From positions 1-62,746 of the forward strand of contig JAOTUB010000007.1 in the NCBI GenBank assembly GCA_029864095.1: a stretch of 62,746 nt of DNA. Reading direction: 5' to 3'. Within the stretch, counting starts at the first letter, position 1, and each line of letters opens with the position of its first letter. A program made the translations under genes and the position numbers. Positions 8,780 to 16,632 of the stretch are shown here, one piece after another. Below the pieces are notes generated by a model. It had not been told where the DNA came from. It searched no databases and was given only the letters and a program-made list of their open reading frames with translations. The DNA is from Gammaproteobacteria bacterium (GTDB lineage Bacteria > Pseudomonadota > Gammaproteobacteria > Steroidobacterales > Woeseiaceae).

Positions 8780-9790
8780 GTGCCGACACACTCGATCATT
8801 TCCCTCGATGCGATGAGCGGCGACCTAGGCGCCGAGGTCGTCGTGCGTGCAGCTCATCGGGCGTTGCACAAACATGCCAAGCTCAAACTCCTGATCGTCG
8901 GCGATGAGGAAGAGCTGCGTGGTCACATCATGCGCATCATCGGTGATGAGCCGCGGCTGTCAATAGTGCATGCGAGCGAAGTGGTGGCAATGTCAGAGTC
9001 GCCCGCAGACGCGTTGCGCAAGAAAAAAGACTCGTCGATGCGTGTTGCGATTAACCTGGTCAAGGAAGGCAAAGCAGACGCGTGCGTAAGTGCCGGCAAC
9101 ACCGGCGCCTTGATGGCGACAGCAAAGTTTGTCCTGAAGATGCTGCCCGGTATCGATCGGCCGGCGATTATTACAGAGTTACCCGCAAAGGGTGGCTCTT
9201 TGCACATGCTCGATCTTGGTGCCAACACGCTGTGCACGGCGGAACATCTGTTTCAGTTTGCGGTTATGGGTTCGATTGTTACGGAGGACATCACCGGTAT
9301 CGAAAATCCGCGCATTGCATTGTTGAATATCGGCGCAGAAGACTCCAAGGGTCACGGTACAATCAAAGATGCTGCCGCGATGCTCAACGGGAGTACATTG
9401 AACTATATTGGGTTCATAGAGGGCAGCGAATTGTTTTCGGGCAAAGCCGACGTGGTTGTAACTGATGGTTTTACCGGCAACGTTGCTCTCAAGACGATGG
9501 AGGGCACAGTCGATCTGATCGTGCACTCCCTGCGAAGAGCCTTTACGCGCAATCTCTTTGCAAAGATTCAGGCGATGCTAGCGCGTCCGGTATTGAGCCA
9601 CCTCGCGGGCCGTATGGACCCGCGCAAATATAACGGCGCGACTCTTGTTGGCCTTAATGGTATTGTCATCAAGAGTCACGGTAGCGCCGATTCGTTCGCG
9701 TTTGAACACGCAATTGAAACTGCTGTGGTCGAGGTACAAAACCAGGTACCACAGCAGATCGGCAACCTGCTGCAACAGGAAGCTGCATGA
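8780..9790 (+). CDS. plsX: Phosphate acyltransferase PlsX
   Basis: A 336-residue enzyme that converts acyl-ACP to acyl phosphate, the acyl donor for PlsY in phospholipid synthesis. Conserved blocks include ISLDAMSGDLGAE at the N terminus (most members have DAMGGD), the KKDSSMRVAI segment, SAGNTGALMA, and FTGNVALKTMEG. A GTG at 8780 is the only start that keeps the N-terminal strand, and its ribosome binding site is weak. The stop overlaps the fabH start by four bases, so fabH is probably translationally coupled. The serine in place of the second glycine of DAMGGD is a mild oddity. Confidence 0.95.
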   Translation: MPTHSIISLDAMSGDLGAEVVVRAAHRALHKHAKLKLLIVGDEEELRGHIMRIIGDEPRLSIVHASEVVAMSESPADALRKKKDSSMRVAINLVKEGKADACVSAGNTGALMATAKFVLKMLPGIDRPAIITELPAKGGSLHMLDLGANTLCTAEHLFQFAVMGSIVTEDITGIENPRIALLNIGAEDSKGHGTIKDAAAMLNGSTLNYIGFIEGSELFSGKADVVVTDGFTGNVALKTMEGTVDLIVHSLRRAFTRNLFAKIQAMLARPVLSHLAGRMDPRKYNGATLVGLNGIVIKSHGSADSFAFEHAIETAVVEVQNQVPQQIGNLLQQEAA

Positions 9791-10755
9791 TGTACACGAG
9801 GATTGCCGGAACGGGCCGCTACTTGCCCGAGAAAATTCTGACCAATTTCGATCTCGAGAAGATGGTTGATACGAGCGACGAATGGATCCGTGCGCGCACG
9901 GGGGTGGAGCGCCGGCATCGGGTTCGCGAGGACGAAACGACCTCGGATATGTGTGTCGCGGCGGCGAAGATCGCGATCCAGGATGCGGGCATCGACGTTA
10001 CCGATATCGATATGGTCATTGTCGGCACGACATCACCGGATTTGGTCTTTCCAAATTGCGCAACACTCGTACAGCAGCGGCTTGGAATTCCGGCATGCCC
10101 GTGCATTGGTATGGAAGCGGCGTGTACGAGTTTTATCTATGCACTGACGACGGCCGACAAATTCCTGAAAGCCGGCGAGGCCAGATGCATTCTCGTTATC
10201 GGTGCCGAATGCATCACGAAGCTGGTTGACTGGACTGACCGCAATACCTGCGTATTGTTCGGTGACGGCGCCGGGGCGGTAATTGTCGAACCATCGGAGG
10301 AGCCAGGCATCATCGCAACGCACCTGGGCGCCGACGGTCAGTATAAGGACTTGCTCTACTATCCGGTCGGCGTGTCGAAAGATCTGTGTAAAGCCGGAAC
10401 CGACGCAGCCTCAATCATGATGAAGGGCAATGAAGTCTTTAAGGTCGCAGTCAAGACTCTGGGCAACGTCGCTACGGAAGTGCTCGAAAAAGCCGGTATT
10501 GATCAGAGTGAACTCGACTGGCTGATTCCTCATCAGGCGAACATTCGAATCATTCAGGCGACGGCCAAACGTCTCGACTTGCCAATGGAAAAAGTCATAC
10601 TGACCGTTCAGGACCATGGCAACACGTCCGCAGCGTCGGTACCGATGGCGCTCGATGTAGGCGTGCGTGACGGGCGCATCAAGCGCGGTCAGTTGTTGTT
10701 GATGGAAGCTTTTGGCGGCGGATTTACCTGGGGCTCCATCCTATTGCGCTTCTGA
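9787..10755 (+). CDS. fabH: 3-oxoacyl-ACP synthase III (FabH)
   Basis: A 322-residue condensing enzyme that starts fatty-acid synthesis by joining acetyl-CoA to malonyl-ACP. The catalytic triad is visible: Cys113 in EAACTSFIYAL, His249 in IPHQANIRI, and Asn279 in DHGNTSAASVP. The N terminus has the family signature TSDEWIRARTGVERRH. In most members the residue after the cysteine is serine followed by glycine; here it is Thr-Ser. The gene overlaps plsX by four bases. Unlike E. coli, it is not followed by fabD, fabG or acpP. The next gene is on the other strand 22 bases away. Confidence 0.96.
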   Translation: MMYTRIAGTGRYLPEKILTNFDLEKMVDTSDEWIRARTGVERRHRVREDETTSDMCVAAAKIAIQDAGIDVTDIDMVIVGTTSPDLVFPNCATLVQQRLGIPACPCIGMEAACTSFIYALTTADKFLKAGEARCILVIGAECITKLVDWTDRNTCVLFGDGAGAVIVEPSEEPGIIATHLGADGQYKDLLYYPVGVSKDLCKAGTDAASIMMKGNEVFKVAVKTLGNVATEVLEKAGIDQSELDWLIPHQANIRIIQATAKRLDLPMEKVILTVQDHGNTSAASVPMALDVGVRDGRIKRGQLLLMEAFGGGFTWGSILLRF

Positions 10756-10777
10756 TCGATTGCGCTGCAATTCGGCG

Positions 10778-11332
10778 CTACCAGATGGCAGCCTTTTTAC
10801 TTCGTTGCGAACGCCGCAACATGCGCTGATGCAATTGCTGGCGCCTGCGATCAAGACGGTCGCGACGGATGGCCCCGTCGATAGCTAGTCCATGCTGTTT
10901 GTCGAAGTCCGTGCGAAACTTCCGAAAGTCATCGTAGGCATCTCGAACATGCCGCAATTCTTGCATGATCAGTTCGATGATGATCACATCATCGAGGTAG
11001 CCGATAACGGGAATAGCGTCAGGCAATATGTCTTCGGGGTCACTAAAGTAGACAAACATCGCGAGCAGGCGTTCTCGCTGGCTGGTGGGTAGCTGCCACT
11101 CAGCATCGGTTAGCATCTCAACAAGCAATTCCAGTGCCGGAATGCGCTGAGCGACGAAATCGGGTAGTGGCTCGTTGCTGCGAATGTCATCGAGGGCGTG
11201 CTGTATCGCATCGATAATTTCCTGCTCTTCGGCATCGCGGACGGCTTCGCGTGACTGCCTCAGCGCCTTGCGAAAATAGCGCAAATCCCGGTCGCTGAGT
11301 TCAAATGAGAGTTTCATGCCCATGGCATTCAC
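10778..11332 (-). CDS. YkvA-family (DUF1232) protein
   Basis: A 184-residue protein with a recognisable DUF1232 core, YFSDPEDILPDAIPVIGYLD, at about residues 94-113. This is followed by a hydrophobic-acidic helix and an arginine-rich C-terminal tail (RRDRLDRRRQQ). DUF1232 proteins are small, often membrane-associated, and have no established biochemical role. The N-terminal half is charged and probably helical. Internal methionines at codons 4 and 6 are possible starts. It is convergent with fabH and divergent from the glutathione transferase gene. Confidence 0.8.
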   Translation of the reverse strand: MNAMGMKLSFELSDRDLRYFRKALRQSREAVRDAEEQEIIDAIQHALDDIRSNEPLPDFVAQRIPALELLVEMLTDAEWQLPTSQRERLLAMFVYFSDPEDILPDAIPVIGYLDDVIIIELIMQELRHVRDAYDDFRKFRTDFDKQHGLAIDGAIRRDRLDRRRQQLHQRMLRRSQRSKKAAIW

Positions 11333-11459
11333 GAGAAAGCGTTGGTGGGCCGAACAGGCTACCGACCAGGATTGTCAGGGTCAATCAGAATTCGAACTGG
11401 TACACGACGCGAACGCTATCAATGGTTTACCATAGCAAGTCGGAATGCGGGTCACTTCG

Positions 11460-12116
11460 ATGAAACCAAAACTGATAATCGGCAATAAGAACTATTCCAC
11501 CTGGTCACTGCGCGCGTGGTTGCTGCTCCGCGAGTCGGGCATCGATTTCGACGAACAGCGTATCTGCCTCGATCAGGAGAGCACGGCGTCGGAAATTGCC
11601 GCGCTGAATGCCGGCAAAACGGTCCCGGTGCTGCAGCTCGACGACTTGACGGTATGGGACACGCTCGCAATCGCCGAGACGGTTGCTGAGCGCTGGCCTG
11701 AGCGAAACCTGTGGCCCGAGGACGCGGATATTCGGGCGCATGCGCGCAGCATCTGCGCGGAAATGCACGCGGGTTTTCCGGTACTCAGGGAATGTATGCC
11801 GATGAACTGCCGGGCAATGGGCCGGGAGGTTCCGTTGCCCGATGCATTGACTGACGAAATTGATCGCGTCATCGCCATCTGGTCGGACTGTCACCGTCGG
11901 TTCAGCGGTAAGGGCGGCTGGCTGTTTGGCCACTTCAGTGTGGCCGATGCGATGTACGCGCCGGTCGTCCTGCGTTTTCGCACCTATGGCATCAAAGTGC
12001 CGGAGTCGGCAGGATTTTATCCACATCGCTTGTTGGAGAGCGAAGCGATGCAGGATTGGCTTGCCGCCGCGGAATGCGAGGTCGAGGTAATCGAGCGGGA
12101 AGAAAAAGGCCGATGA
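11460..12116 (+). CDS. Glutathione S-transferase family protein
   Basis: A 218-residue two-domain GST-like protein. The N-terminal thioredoxin-like half begins MKPKLIIGNKNYSTWSLRAW, with Ser/Thr in the NYSTWS loop where glutathione is activated, and has the cis-proline segment KTVPVLQLDD. The C-terminal helical half contains FGHFSVADAMYAPVV, the family N-capping motif. The physiological substrate is unknown. An ATG at 11445 is in frame, but the domain begins at 11460. Its stop overlaps the next gene start by four bases (ATGA), which suggests coexpression with the L,D-transpeptidase. Confidence 0.88.
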   Translation: MKPKLIIGNKNYSTWSLRAWLLLRESGIDFDEQRICLDQESTASEIAALNAGKTVPVLQLDDLTVWDTLAIAETVAERWPERNLWPEDADIRAHARSICAEMHAGFPVLRECMPMNCRAMGREVPLPDALTDEIDRVIAIWSDCHRRFSGKGGWLFGHFSVADAMYAPVVLRFRTYGIKVPESAGFYPHRLLESEAMQDWLAAAECEVEVIEREEKGR

Positions 12117-13141
12117 TTCGCACGGTGCGCTCGATTCTGGTGCTTTGTGTGCTATTTGTGACGGTAGTCAAGGCAGAAATATACGAGTTACCTCCACCGG
12201 GCTACGACGTTATCGGCGCCGTGTCCACGATCACCGCGCGTCACGAAGATACCCTCGTCGACATCGCGCGTCGACATGGCCTCGGCTATGAGGATATTGT
12301 GCGCGCAAATCCGGACGTCAATGTCTGGGTCCCCGGCGCCGGAACCGAGATTTTATTGCCGACACGCTTCGTATTGCCATCCGGACCGCGGCGCGGTGTC
12401 GTGCTGAACCTTGCCGAGTATCGCTTGTACTATTTTCCGGAGGCGAAGCCCGGTGAGACAGCCTACGTGATGACCTATCCGATCAGCATTGGTCGTATGG
12501 ACTGGGAAACACCGCTCGGTGTGACCAAGGTCATTTCCAAAGTCCGCAATCCGAACTGGTATGTGCCGCAATCAGTGCTTGATGAACATGCGGCAGACGG
12601 CCGGCCGTTGGAGAGAGTTGTTCCACCCGGGCCGGATAACCCACTGGGCGAATACGCGATGCGCCTGGGTCTGCCCGGGTATTTGATTCACGGCACTAAT
12701 CGCCCGGCAGGCGTCGGCATGCGTGTGACTCATGGTTGTGTGCGGATGTTTCCTGAGGATATCGAGTACCTGTTTCCCCAGGTCGATTTGAACACACGAG
12801 TTCGAATCATCAACCAGCCTGTGAAGATGGGCTGGGACGGTGATCAGCTGGTCATGGAAGTTCACCCGGTTCTCGAAGTAACGATCCCGGCAATGACCGC
12901 GGATGCAAGGGACGAGCATGGTGTGACCGATGACCCGGTCGAGCCTGACGTTGAAGCCGAGGTCGCCGTCGCGAAAGATCCGCTAACGCATGTGACCGAA
13001 CAATTCATCTATGCGACCGGCGAGCGCGCGGGACAGCTGGACTGGTATCTGGCCGAAGAGACCGTCGGCCGGTCGGACGGGATTCCGACGGCGGTGGGGC
13101 AGGAAATAAAAAACGCCGCGACAAGCGCGGCGTTTCATTAG
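12113..13141 (+). CDS. Periplasmic L,D-transpeptidase (YkuD/ErfK type) with LysM domain
   Basis: A 342-residue exported protein. A signal peptide (about residues 1-21, ending VVKA) precedes a LysM-like peptidoglycan-binding domain (38-84), then the YkuD catalytic domain with the motif THGCVRM; Cys209 is the nucleophile. Such enzymes either form 3-3 peptidoglycan cross-links or attach Lpp-type lipoproteins to peptidoglycan. The E. coli ErfK/YbiS/YcfS group, with the same LysM-YkuD order, does the latter. A Lpp/OprI-like lipoprotein gene faces it 15 bases downstream, favouring the anchoring role. The last codons overlap a strong hairpin that terminates the lipoprotein gene. Confidence 0.93.
   Translation: MIRTVRSILVLCVLFVTVVKAEIYELPPPGYDVIGAVSTITARHEDTLVDIARRHGLGYEDIVRANPDVNVWVPGAGTEILLPTRFVLPSGPRRGVVLNLAEYRLYYFPEAKPGETAYVMTYPISIGRMDWETPLGVTKVISKVRNPNWYVPQSVLDEHAADGRPLERVVPPGPDNPLGEYAMRLGLPGYLIHGTNRPAGVGMRVTHGCVRMFPEDIEYLFPQVDLNTRVRIINQPVKMGWDGDQLVMEVHPVLEVTIPAMTADARDEHGVTDDPVEPDVEAEVAVAKDPLTHVTEQFIYATGERAGQLDWYLAEETVGRSDGIPTAVGQEIKNAATSAAFH
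13104..13135 (-). terminator. Intrinsic terminator of the Lpp-like gene, inside the transpeptidase coding end
   Basis: A perfect 10-bp stem, AAACGCCGCG (13111-13120) with CGCGGCGTTT (13126-13135), has a 5-base loop. On the minus strand it is followed by a T-rich run (TTTTTTATTT). It lies just past the lipoprotein stop and encodes the final residues of the L,D-transpeptidase on the plus strand. Confidence 0.85.
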
Positions 13142-13156
13142 AAGTTCTAGGCCTAA

Positions 13157-13450
13157 TTACTTCGACATCGACTTCTGGAACATACGCTCCATGCTCTCAC
13201 GATTTGCGTCGCAGCAGGACTGTGCTTTGGTAGCAGCAGACAATGCCTGGTCGGCAGTGCTCTGAGCTCGTGCAGCAGCCTGTGCTGCACGATCGGCAGC
13301 TGCACGAGCAGCCTCGGCGGCTGAGGCAGCAGCAGCAGCGTCAGCAGCTGCGCGGTTTACTGTTGCGTCGCTTTCTGTGGTGCTGGCGCAGCCTGTAGCC
13401 AGTGTGGCTACGAGCAGCAGTGCGCTTATTTTGAGTGCGGTCTTTTTCAT
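13157..13450 (-). CDS. Lpp/OprI-like alanine-zipper outer-membrane lipoprotein
   Basis: A 97-residue lipoprotein. The signal peptide MKKTALKISALLLVATLATGC ends in a lipobox with the acylated cysteine at residue 21. The mature part is an alanine-rich heptad coiled coil (AAADAAAAASAAEAARAA and on), like the alanine zippers of Lpp and OprI. It ends in lysine (KSMSK), the residue that L,D-transpeptidases link to peptidoglycan in Lpp. AAGGA precedes the ATG at 13450; an upstream in-frame extension to 13501 is not part of the gene. Near the C terminus there is an unusual Cys-Cys pair (AQSCCDANRE), absent from classic Lpp. The function is inferred to be tethering the outer membrane to the cell wall. 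Confidence 0.88.
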   Translation of the reverse strand: MKKTALKISALLLVATLATGCASTTESDATVNRAAADAAAAASAAEAARAAADRAAQAAARAQSTADQALSAATKAQSCCDANRESMERMFQKSMSK

Positions 13451-13630
13451 TATCCAAGATTCCTTTGTTGGGGACATAATTGCAGGCGCATTATTTCCCA
13501 AACCGTCGCTTCTCGCAATGAAAATACCTGTTTTTATTGCGGTTTGTCGTTTTTGGGCGACAACGCAACCGTCACCGATCGATCCGTTTGAAAGGTTGTG
13601 CAGATCCGGGAAATCGTTCAGAGAGGCCCG

Positions 13631-13700
13631 TGGACGGGATGTTGCTCATCGGAAGTAAAGCGCAGCGCAGCGAGCCATTTCGATGAGAAATGTCCCGGTC
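13631..13700. repeat. Intergenic hairpin repeat, copy A
   Basis: Stem CTCATCG (13645-13651) pairs with CGATGAG (13681-13687), and the outer arms GACGGGA and TCCCGGTC extend it imperfectly. The loop holds the core GTAAAGCGCAGCGCAGCG followed by AGCCAT; the stretch 13651-13678 is identical to copy B at 19757-19784. It lies between the divergent lipoprotein and lexA genes, so it is not simply a terminator. The rest of the 13451-13781 gap holds another possible stem (TTGTCG with CGACAA near 13546-13565) and the lexA promoter. Confidence 0.8.
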
Positions 13701-13736
13701 GTAGCCCTGTAGTTGGGGGTTGCACTGATCGAAGTA

Positions 13737-13752
13737 CTGTATATAATCACAT
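13737..13752 (+). promoter_or_regulatory. Upstream LexA (SOS) box, imperfect
   Basis: CTGTATATAATCACAT fits CTGT-N8-ACAG with one mismatch in the right half. It lies three bases before a perfect box. E. coli lexA also has two adjacent boxes. Confidence 0.72.
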
Positions 13753-13755
13753 GCA

Positions 13756-13771
13756 CTGTTTATATATACAG
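13756..13771 (+). promoter_or_regulatory. LexA (SOS) box, perfect consensus
   Basis: CTGTTTATATATACAG is a perfect match to the gammaproteobacterial/E. coli type LexA operator CTGT-N8-ACAG. It lies ten bases before the lexA start codon, so it should mediate autorepression and SOS control of the whole lexA-imuA-imuB-dnaE2 operon. Confidence 0.93.
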
Positions 13772-13781
13772 GATTGCTCAA

Positions 13782-14399
13782 ATGCGCCCACTGACCCCAA
13801 GACAAACGCAAATTCTCCAGATGATTCAAGATTTTATGGCCGAAACCGGGATGCCACCGACGCGTGCCGAGATCGCGCGGGAACTCGGGTTCAAGTCGGC
13901 TAATGCAGCCGAGGAACACTTGCGGGCGCTGCAGAAGAAGGGCGTCCTGGAGCTCGTGCCGGGTGCGTCGCGCGGTATTCAGCTTAAAGACTCTCTGCGG
14001 GAACAGATGGGACTGCCGCTCATTGGTCGGGTTGCGGCGGGCAGTCCCATTCTCGCAGAGGAGCACATTGAGACGCATTACAGGCTCGATCCGCAGCTTT
14101 TCAGTCCGAAACCGCATTATCTGCTCAGGGTTTATGGCATGAGTATGAAAAATGCCGGCATTCTTGACGGCGATCTCGTGGCTGTGCATCGAACGCCCGA
14201 AGTGCGTAGCCGACAGATCGTTGTTGCGCGGCTCGATGATGAAGTCACCGTTAAGCGCTATCGCCAGAAGGGTTCTGTCGTCGAGTTGTTGCCTGAAAAT
14301 GAAGATTTCGAATCGATAAAAATCGATCTGAAGGAGCAGGCGATGGTGATCGAGGGAGTTGTCGTCGGCGTTATTCGTGACGGCATGCCGTTACATTAA
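13782..14399 (+). CDS. lexA: LexA repressor
   Basis: A 205-residue SOS repressor. The N-terminal winged-helix domain begins [20 protein letters not shown]. The self-cleavage site Ala86-Gly87 (VAAGSP), catalytic Ser121 (GMSMKN) and Lys158 (VTVKRY) are all present, so RecA-stimulated autocleavage is expected. The ATG at 13782 starts at the conserved domain; the frame is open upstream but runs through the operator. It heads a four-gene run with imuA 11 bases downstream. The operator is of the E. coli type, agreeing with a LexA of normal gammaproteobacterial specificity. This may be the chromosome's only LexA or a second, cassette-linked copy; the window cannot tell. Confidence 0.96.
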   Translation: MRPLTPRQTQILQMIQDFMAETGMPPTRAEIARELGFKSANAAEEHLRALQKKGVLELVPGASRGIQLKDSLREQMGLPLIGRVAAGSPILAEEHIETHYRLDPQLFSPKPHYLLRVYGMSMKNAGILDGDLVAVHRTPEVRSRQIVVARLDDEVTVKRYRQKGSVVELLPENEDFESIKIDLKEQAMVIEGVVVGVIRDGMPLH

Positions 14400-14410
14400 G
14401 TGTTGTCGAG

Positions 14411-15061
14411 ATGCGGCGCGATTCATCCTCATTGGAAAAACTGCTCGAGAACCCGCATCTCTGGCGCGGCCATGGCCAGGCGCATACAGTTCCGGGGCTC
14501 AGCAGCGGTTATGAGGCACTCGATCGTCACCTGCCCGGGGGCGGCTGGCCGCAATGTTCCTTGACCGAAATTCTTGTCGAACACTATGGCATCGGTGAAC
14601 TGCGTTTGCTGATGCCGGCGCTTGCGACACTGAGCGCCGAGCACGGCAACACGGAGAATGCCAACTATGCTGAGCCGGGCTGGATCGCCTGGGTAGCGCC
14701 GCCGTTTCAGCCTTACCCACCGGCTTTACAACAGTGGGGTATCAATCTGTCCCGCATGCTGATCGTGCGTCCAAAGAACGATAGTGAAATGCTTTGGTCT
14801 GCCGAACAGGCGCTGTCGTCAGGGACTTGCGCTGCCGTCTTGCTGTGGCCCGACGCGCTCGATGATCAGGCCAGCCGGCGTTTGCAACTGGCGGCCGAAA
14901 AGGGCAACAGCTGGGCCATCGCGTTTCGCCCACCAATGGCGCGTACCGAACCCTCTGCGGCAGCATTGCGCATAGAATTGCTGTCGAGCGGTGAGGGCAC
15001 ACGTCTGCATATTTTGAAGAGTCGTGGCGGCCGACCTGCCGTATTGCATGATGTTATCTAG
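14411..15061 (+). CDS. imuA: ImuA, mutasome accessory protein
   Basis: A 216-residue RecA/SulA-related protein. It has the ImuA N-terminal pattern with GYEALDRHLPGGGWPQCSLTE and a central WIAWVAPPFQPY strand, and lacks an intact Walker A. ImuA works with ImuB and DnaE2 in damage-induced mutagenesis and is thought to modulate RecA. It lies 11 bases after lexA and two bases before imuB, so the three downstream genes read as one transcription unit under LexA control. Confidence 0.9.
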   Translation: MRRDSSSLEKLLENPHLWRGHGQAHTVPGLSSGYEALDRHLPGGGWPQCSLTEILVEHYGIGELRLLMPALATLSAEHGNTENANYAEPGWIAWVAPPFQPYPPALQQWGINLSRMLIVRPKNDSEMLWSAEQALSSGTCAAVLLWPDALDDQASRRLQLAAEKGNSWAIAFRPPMARTEPSAAALRIELLSSGEGTRLHILKSRGGRPAVLHDVI

Positions 15062-15063
15062 TT

Positions 15064-16632
15064 ATGTCGACGGCACGACATCATCGCTCCAATCGGGGGC
15101 TGTTCGACCAACATTCCTTAGCGCTTGAGGAGCCCAGGGCAGAGCCGCAGGCTGTAACCGCACCCGTTCTCAAACGGCTCTGGTTTTGCATCTATTTACC
15201 GAAGCTGTCGCTCGAAGCCAGTGGGCCCGGGGGTGAAGCCAGAGCAGTCGTTGTGGAACAGCAGGGAATCCATCGTGTATTACTGGCCTCAACCAAGGCA
15301 GAGGCTGCCGGCATCATGCCGGGTCAATCGGCAAACGCAGCGCTCGCACTGTTACCAATGCTCCATGTTGAACCACGGAGTGAGATTGCGGAACAACAAG
15401 CGCTGGAGAATCTTTCGTGTTGGCTGGAACAGTTTACGTCGGTTGTTTGTTTTGCAGACACCGATGTATTGCTCGTGGAAATTGCAGGTAGTTTGCGTTT
15501 ATACGGCGGTCTTTTAAGCCTGCGCCAACAAATTGCTGCGGGTCTCGAGCAGCAGGGCTTTAGCGCTTTACTGGCAATTGCACCGACGCCACTTGCGGCG
15601 ACATGGCTGGCGAAGAGCGGTCGTCGCGCCTGTATTCGTGACACTGCAAACATCGCAACTGCTTTGCGCACGGTGCCGCTTACGTGCCTCGATTGGCCCA
15701 ATGCTGTCTGCGAATCGCTGAGCGGTATGGGCATTCGTAACATCGGCGACTGTCTGCGTTTACCAAGGGAAGGATTTGCACGGCGCTTCGGGCCGCGGCG
15801 ACTCATCGAGCTCGATCGTGCCTTGGGACGTTTGCCGGATCCACGTACCAGCTGGCGTGCGCCCGAACGATTTTGTGCAGACTATGAGATGACCGAGGAA
15901 CAAAGCGACCGCGAGTTATTGCTTGCAATCTGTCGTGAGTTATTGCTTTCGCTCGAACGGTTTTTGCTGACACGACAACTTGGCGTGCAGCGCTTGTTGT
16001 TCAGCTTTTTTCACTTGCGCGGTCCCGCTACTCAATTGCAATTGGGTTGTACCGAGCCTGAGCGCCTGGCCGATCGCTGGTTCGATTTGCTGCGCATTCG
16101 TTTTGAAAAGCTGACATTGCCTGAGCCTGTGATATCGGTTCGCCTACGCGGCGGTCACTCCCAGGCAGTGCGGGCCGAGACCCGGCGTTTGAGGTTTCAG
16201 GGTAAGGCTGCCGGGCAAGGACTGCGTTTTTCGATGACACAACTTGCCGAGCGCCTTATCGCGCGTGTCGGTAATCAATCCGTTGCCGGGGTGACGACCG
16301 TTGCTGAGCATCGCCCACAGCTGGCGTGGCGCTCGCAAGGTTTGCTCTCTGGCAAGAAAGGCAACACCGTGTCGGCGATGCGGATGGGATTACGACGTCC
16401 GCTCTGGATATTGCCGGAACCTGTTTTGCTACCGGTTGATCAAGGTTATCCGTTACACCAGGGCCGTCTGAGGATCCTTGAAGGTCCCGAACGGCTCGAA
16501 ACGGGCTGGTGGGATGAGGACGGTATTGCACGTGATTACTATACGGCCGTTAATCCACGCGGTATGCACATGTGGGTGTTTCGTAACCGCAGTCATAACG
16601 CTTCCTGGTATCTGCACGGTTTCTTTGGGTAA
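15064..16632 (+). CDS. imuB: ImuB, catalytically inactive Y-family polymerase homologue
   Basis: A 522-residue DinB-like protein. At the N terminus, where active Y-family polymerases have the metal-binding DxD/DMDxF block, this protein reads CIYLPKLSLEA. The second acidic motif is replaced by DVLLVEIAGSLRLYGG. Loss of these acidic residues is the hallmark of ImuB, which serves as a bridge between the beta clamp, ImuA and DnaE2. The helix-hairpin-helix region (LSGMGIRNIGDCLRLP) and the little-finger part follow. The C terminus ends SHNASWYLHGFFG, typical of the family. Its TAA shares a base with the dnaE2 start (TAATG). Confidence 0.93.
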   Translation: MSTARHHRSNRGLFDQHSLALEEPRAEPQAVTAPVLKRLWFCIYLPKLSLEASGPGGEARAVVVEQQGIHRVLLASTKAEAAGIMPGQSANAALALLPMLHVEPRSEIAEQQALENLSCWLEQFTSVVCFADTDVLLVEIAGSLRLYGGLLSLRQQIAAGLEQQGFSALLAIAPTPLAATWLAKSGRRACIRDTANIATALRTVPLTCLDWPNAVCESLSGMGIRNIGDCLRLPREGFARRFGPRRLIELDRALGRLPDPRTSWRAPERFCADYEMTEEQSDRELLLAICRELLLSLERFLLTRQLGVQRLLFSFFHLRGPATQLQLGCTEPERLADRWFDLLRIRFEKLTLPEPVISVRLRGGHSQAVRAETRRLRFQGKAAGQGLRFSMTQLAERLIARVGNQSVAGVTTVAEHRPQLAWRSQGLLSGKKGNTVSAMRMGLRRPLWILPEPVLLPVDQGYPLHQGRLRILEGPERLETGWWDEDGIARDYYTAVNPRGMHMWVFRNRSHNASWYLHGFFG

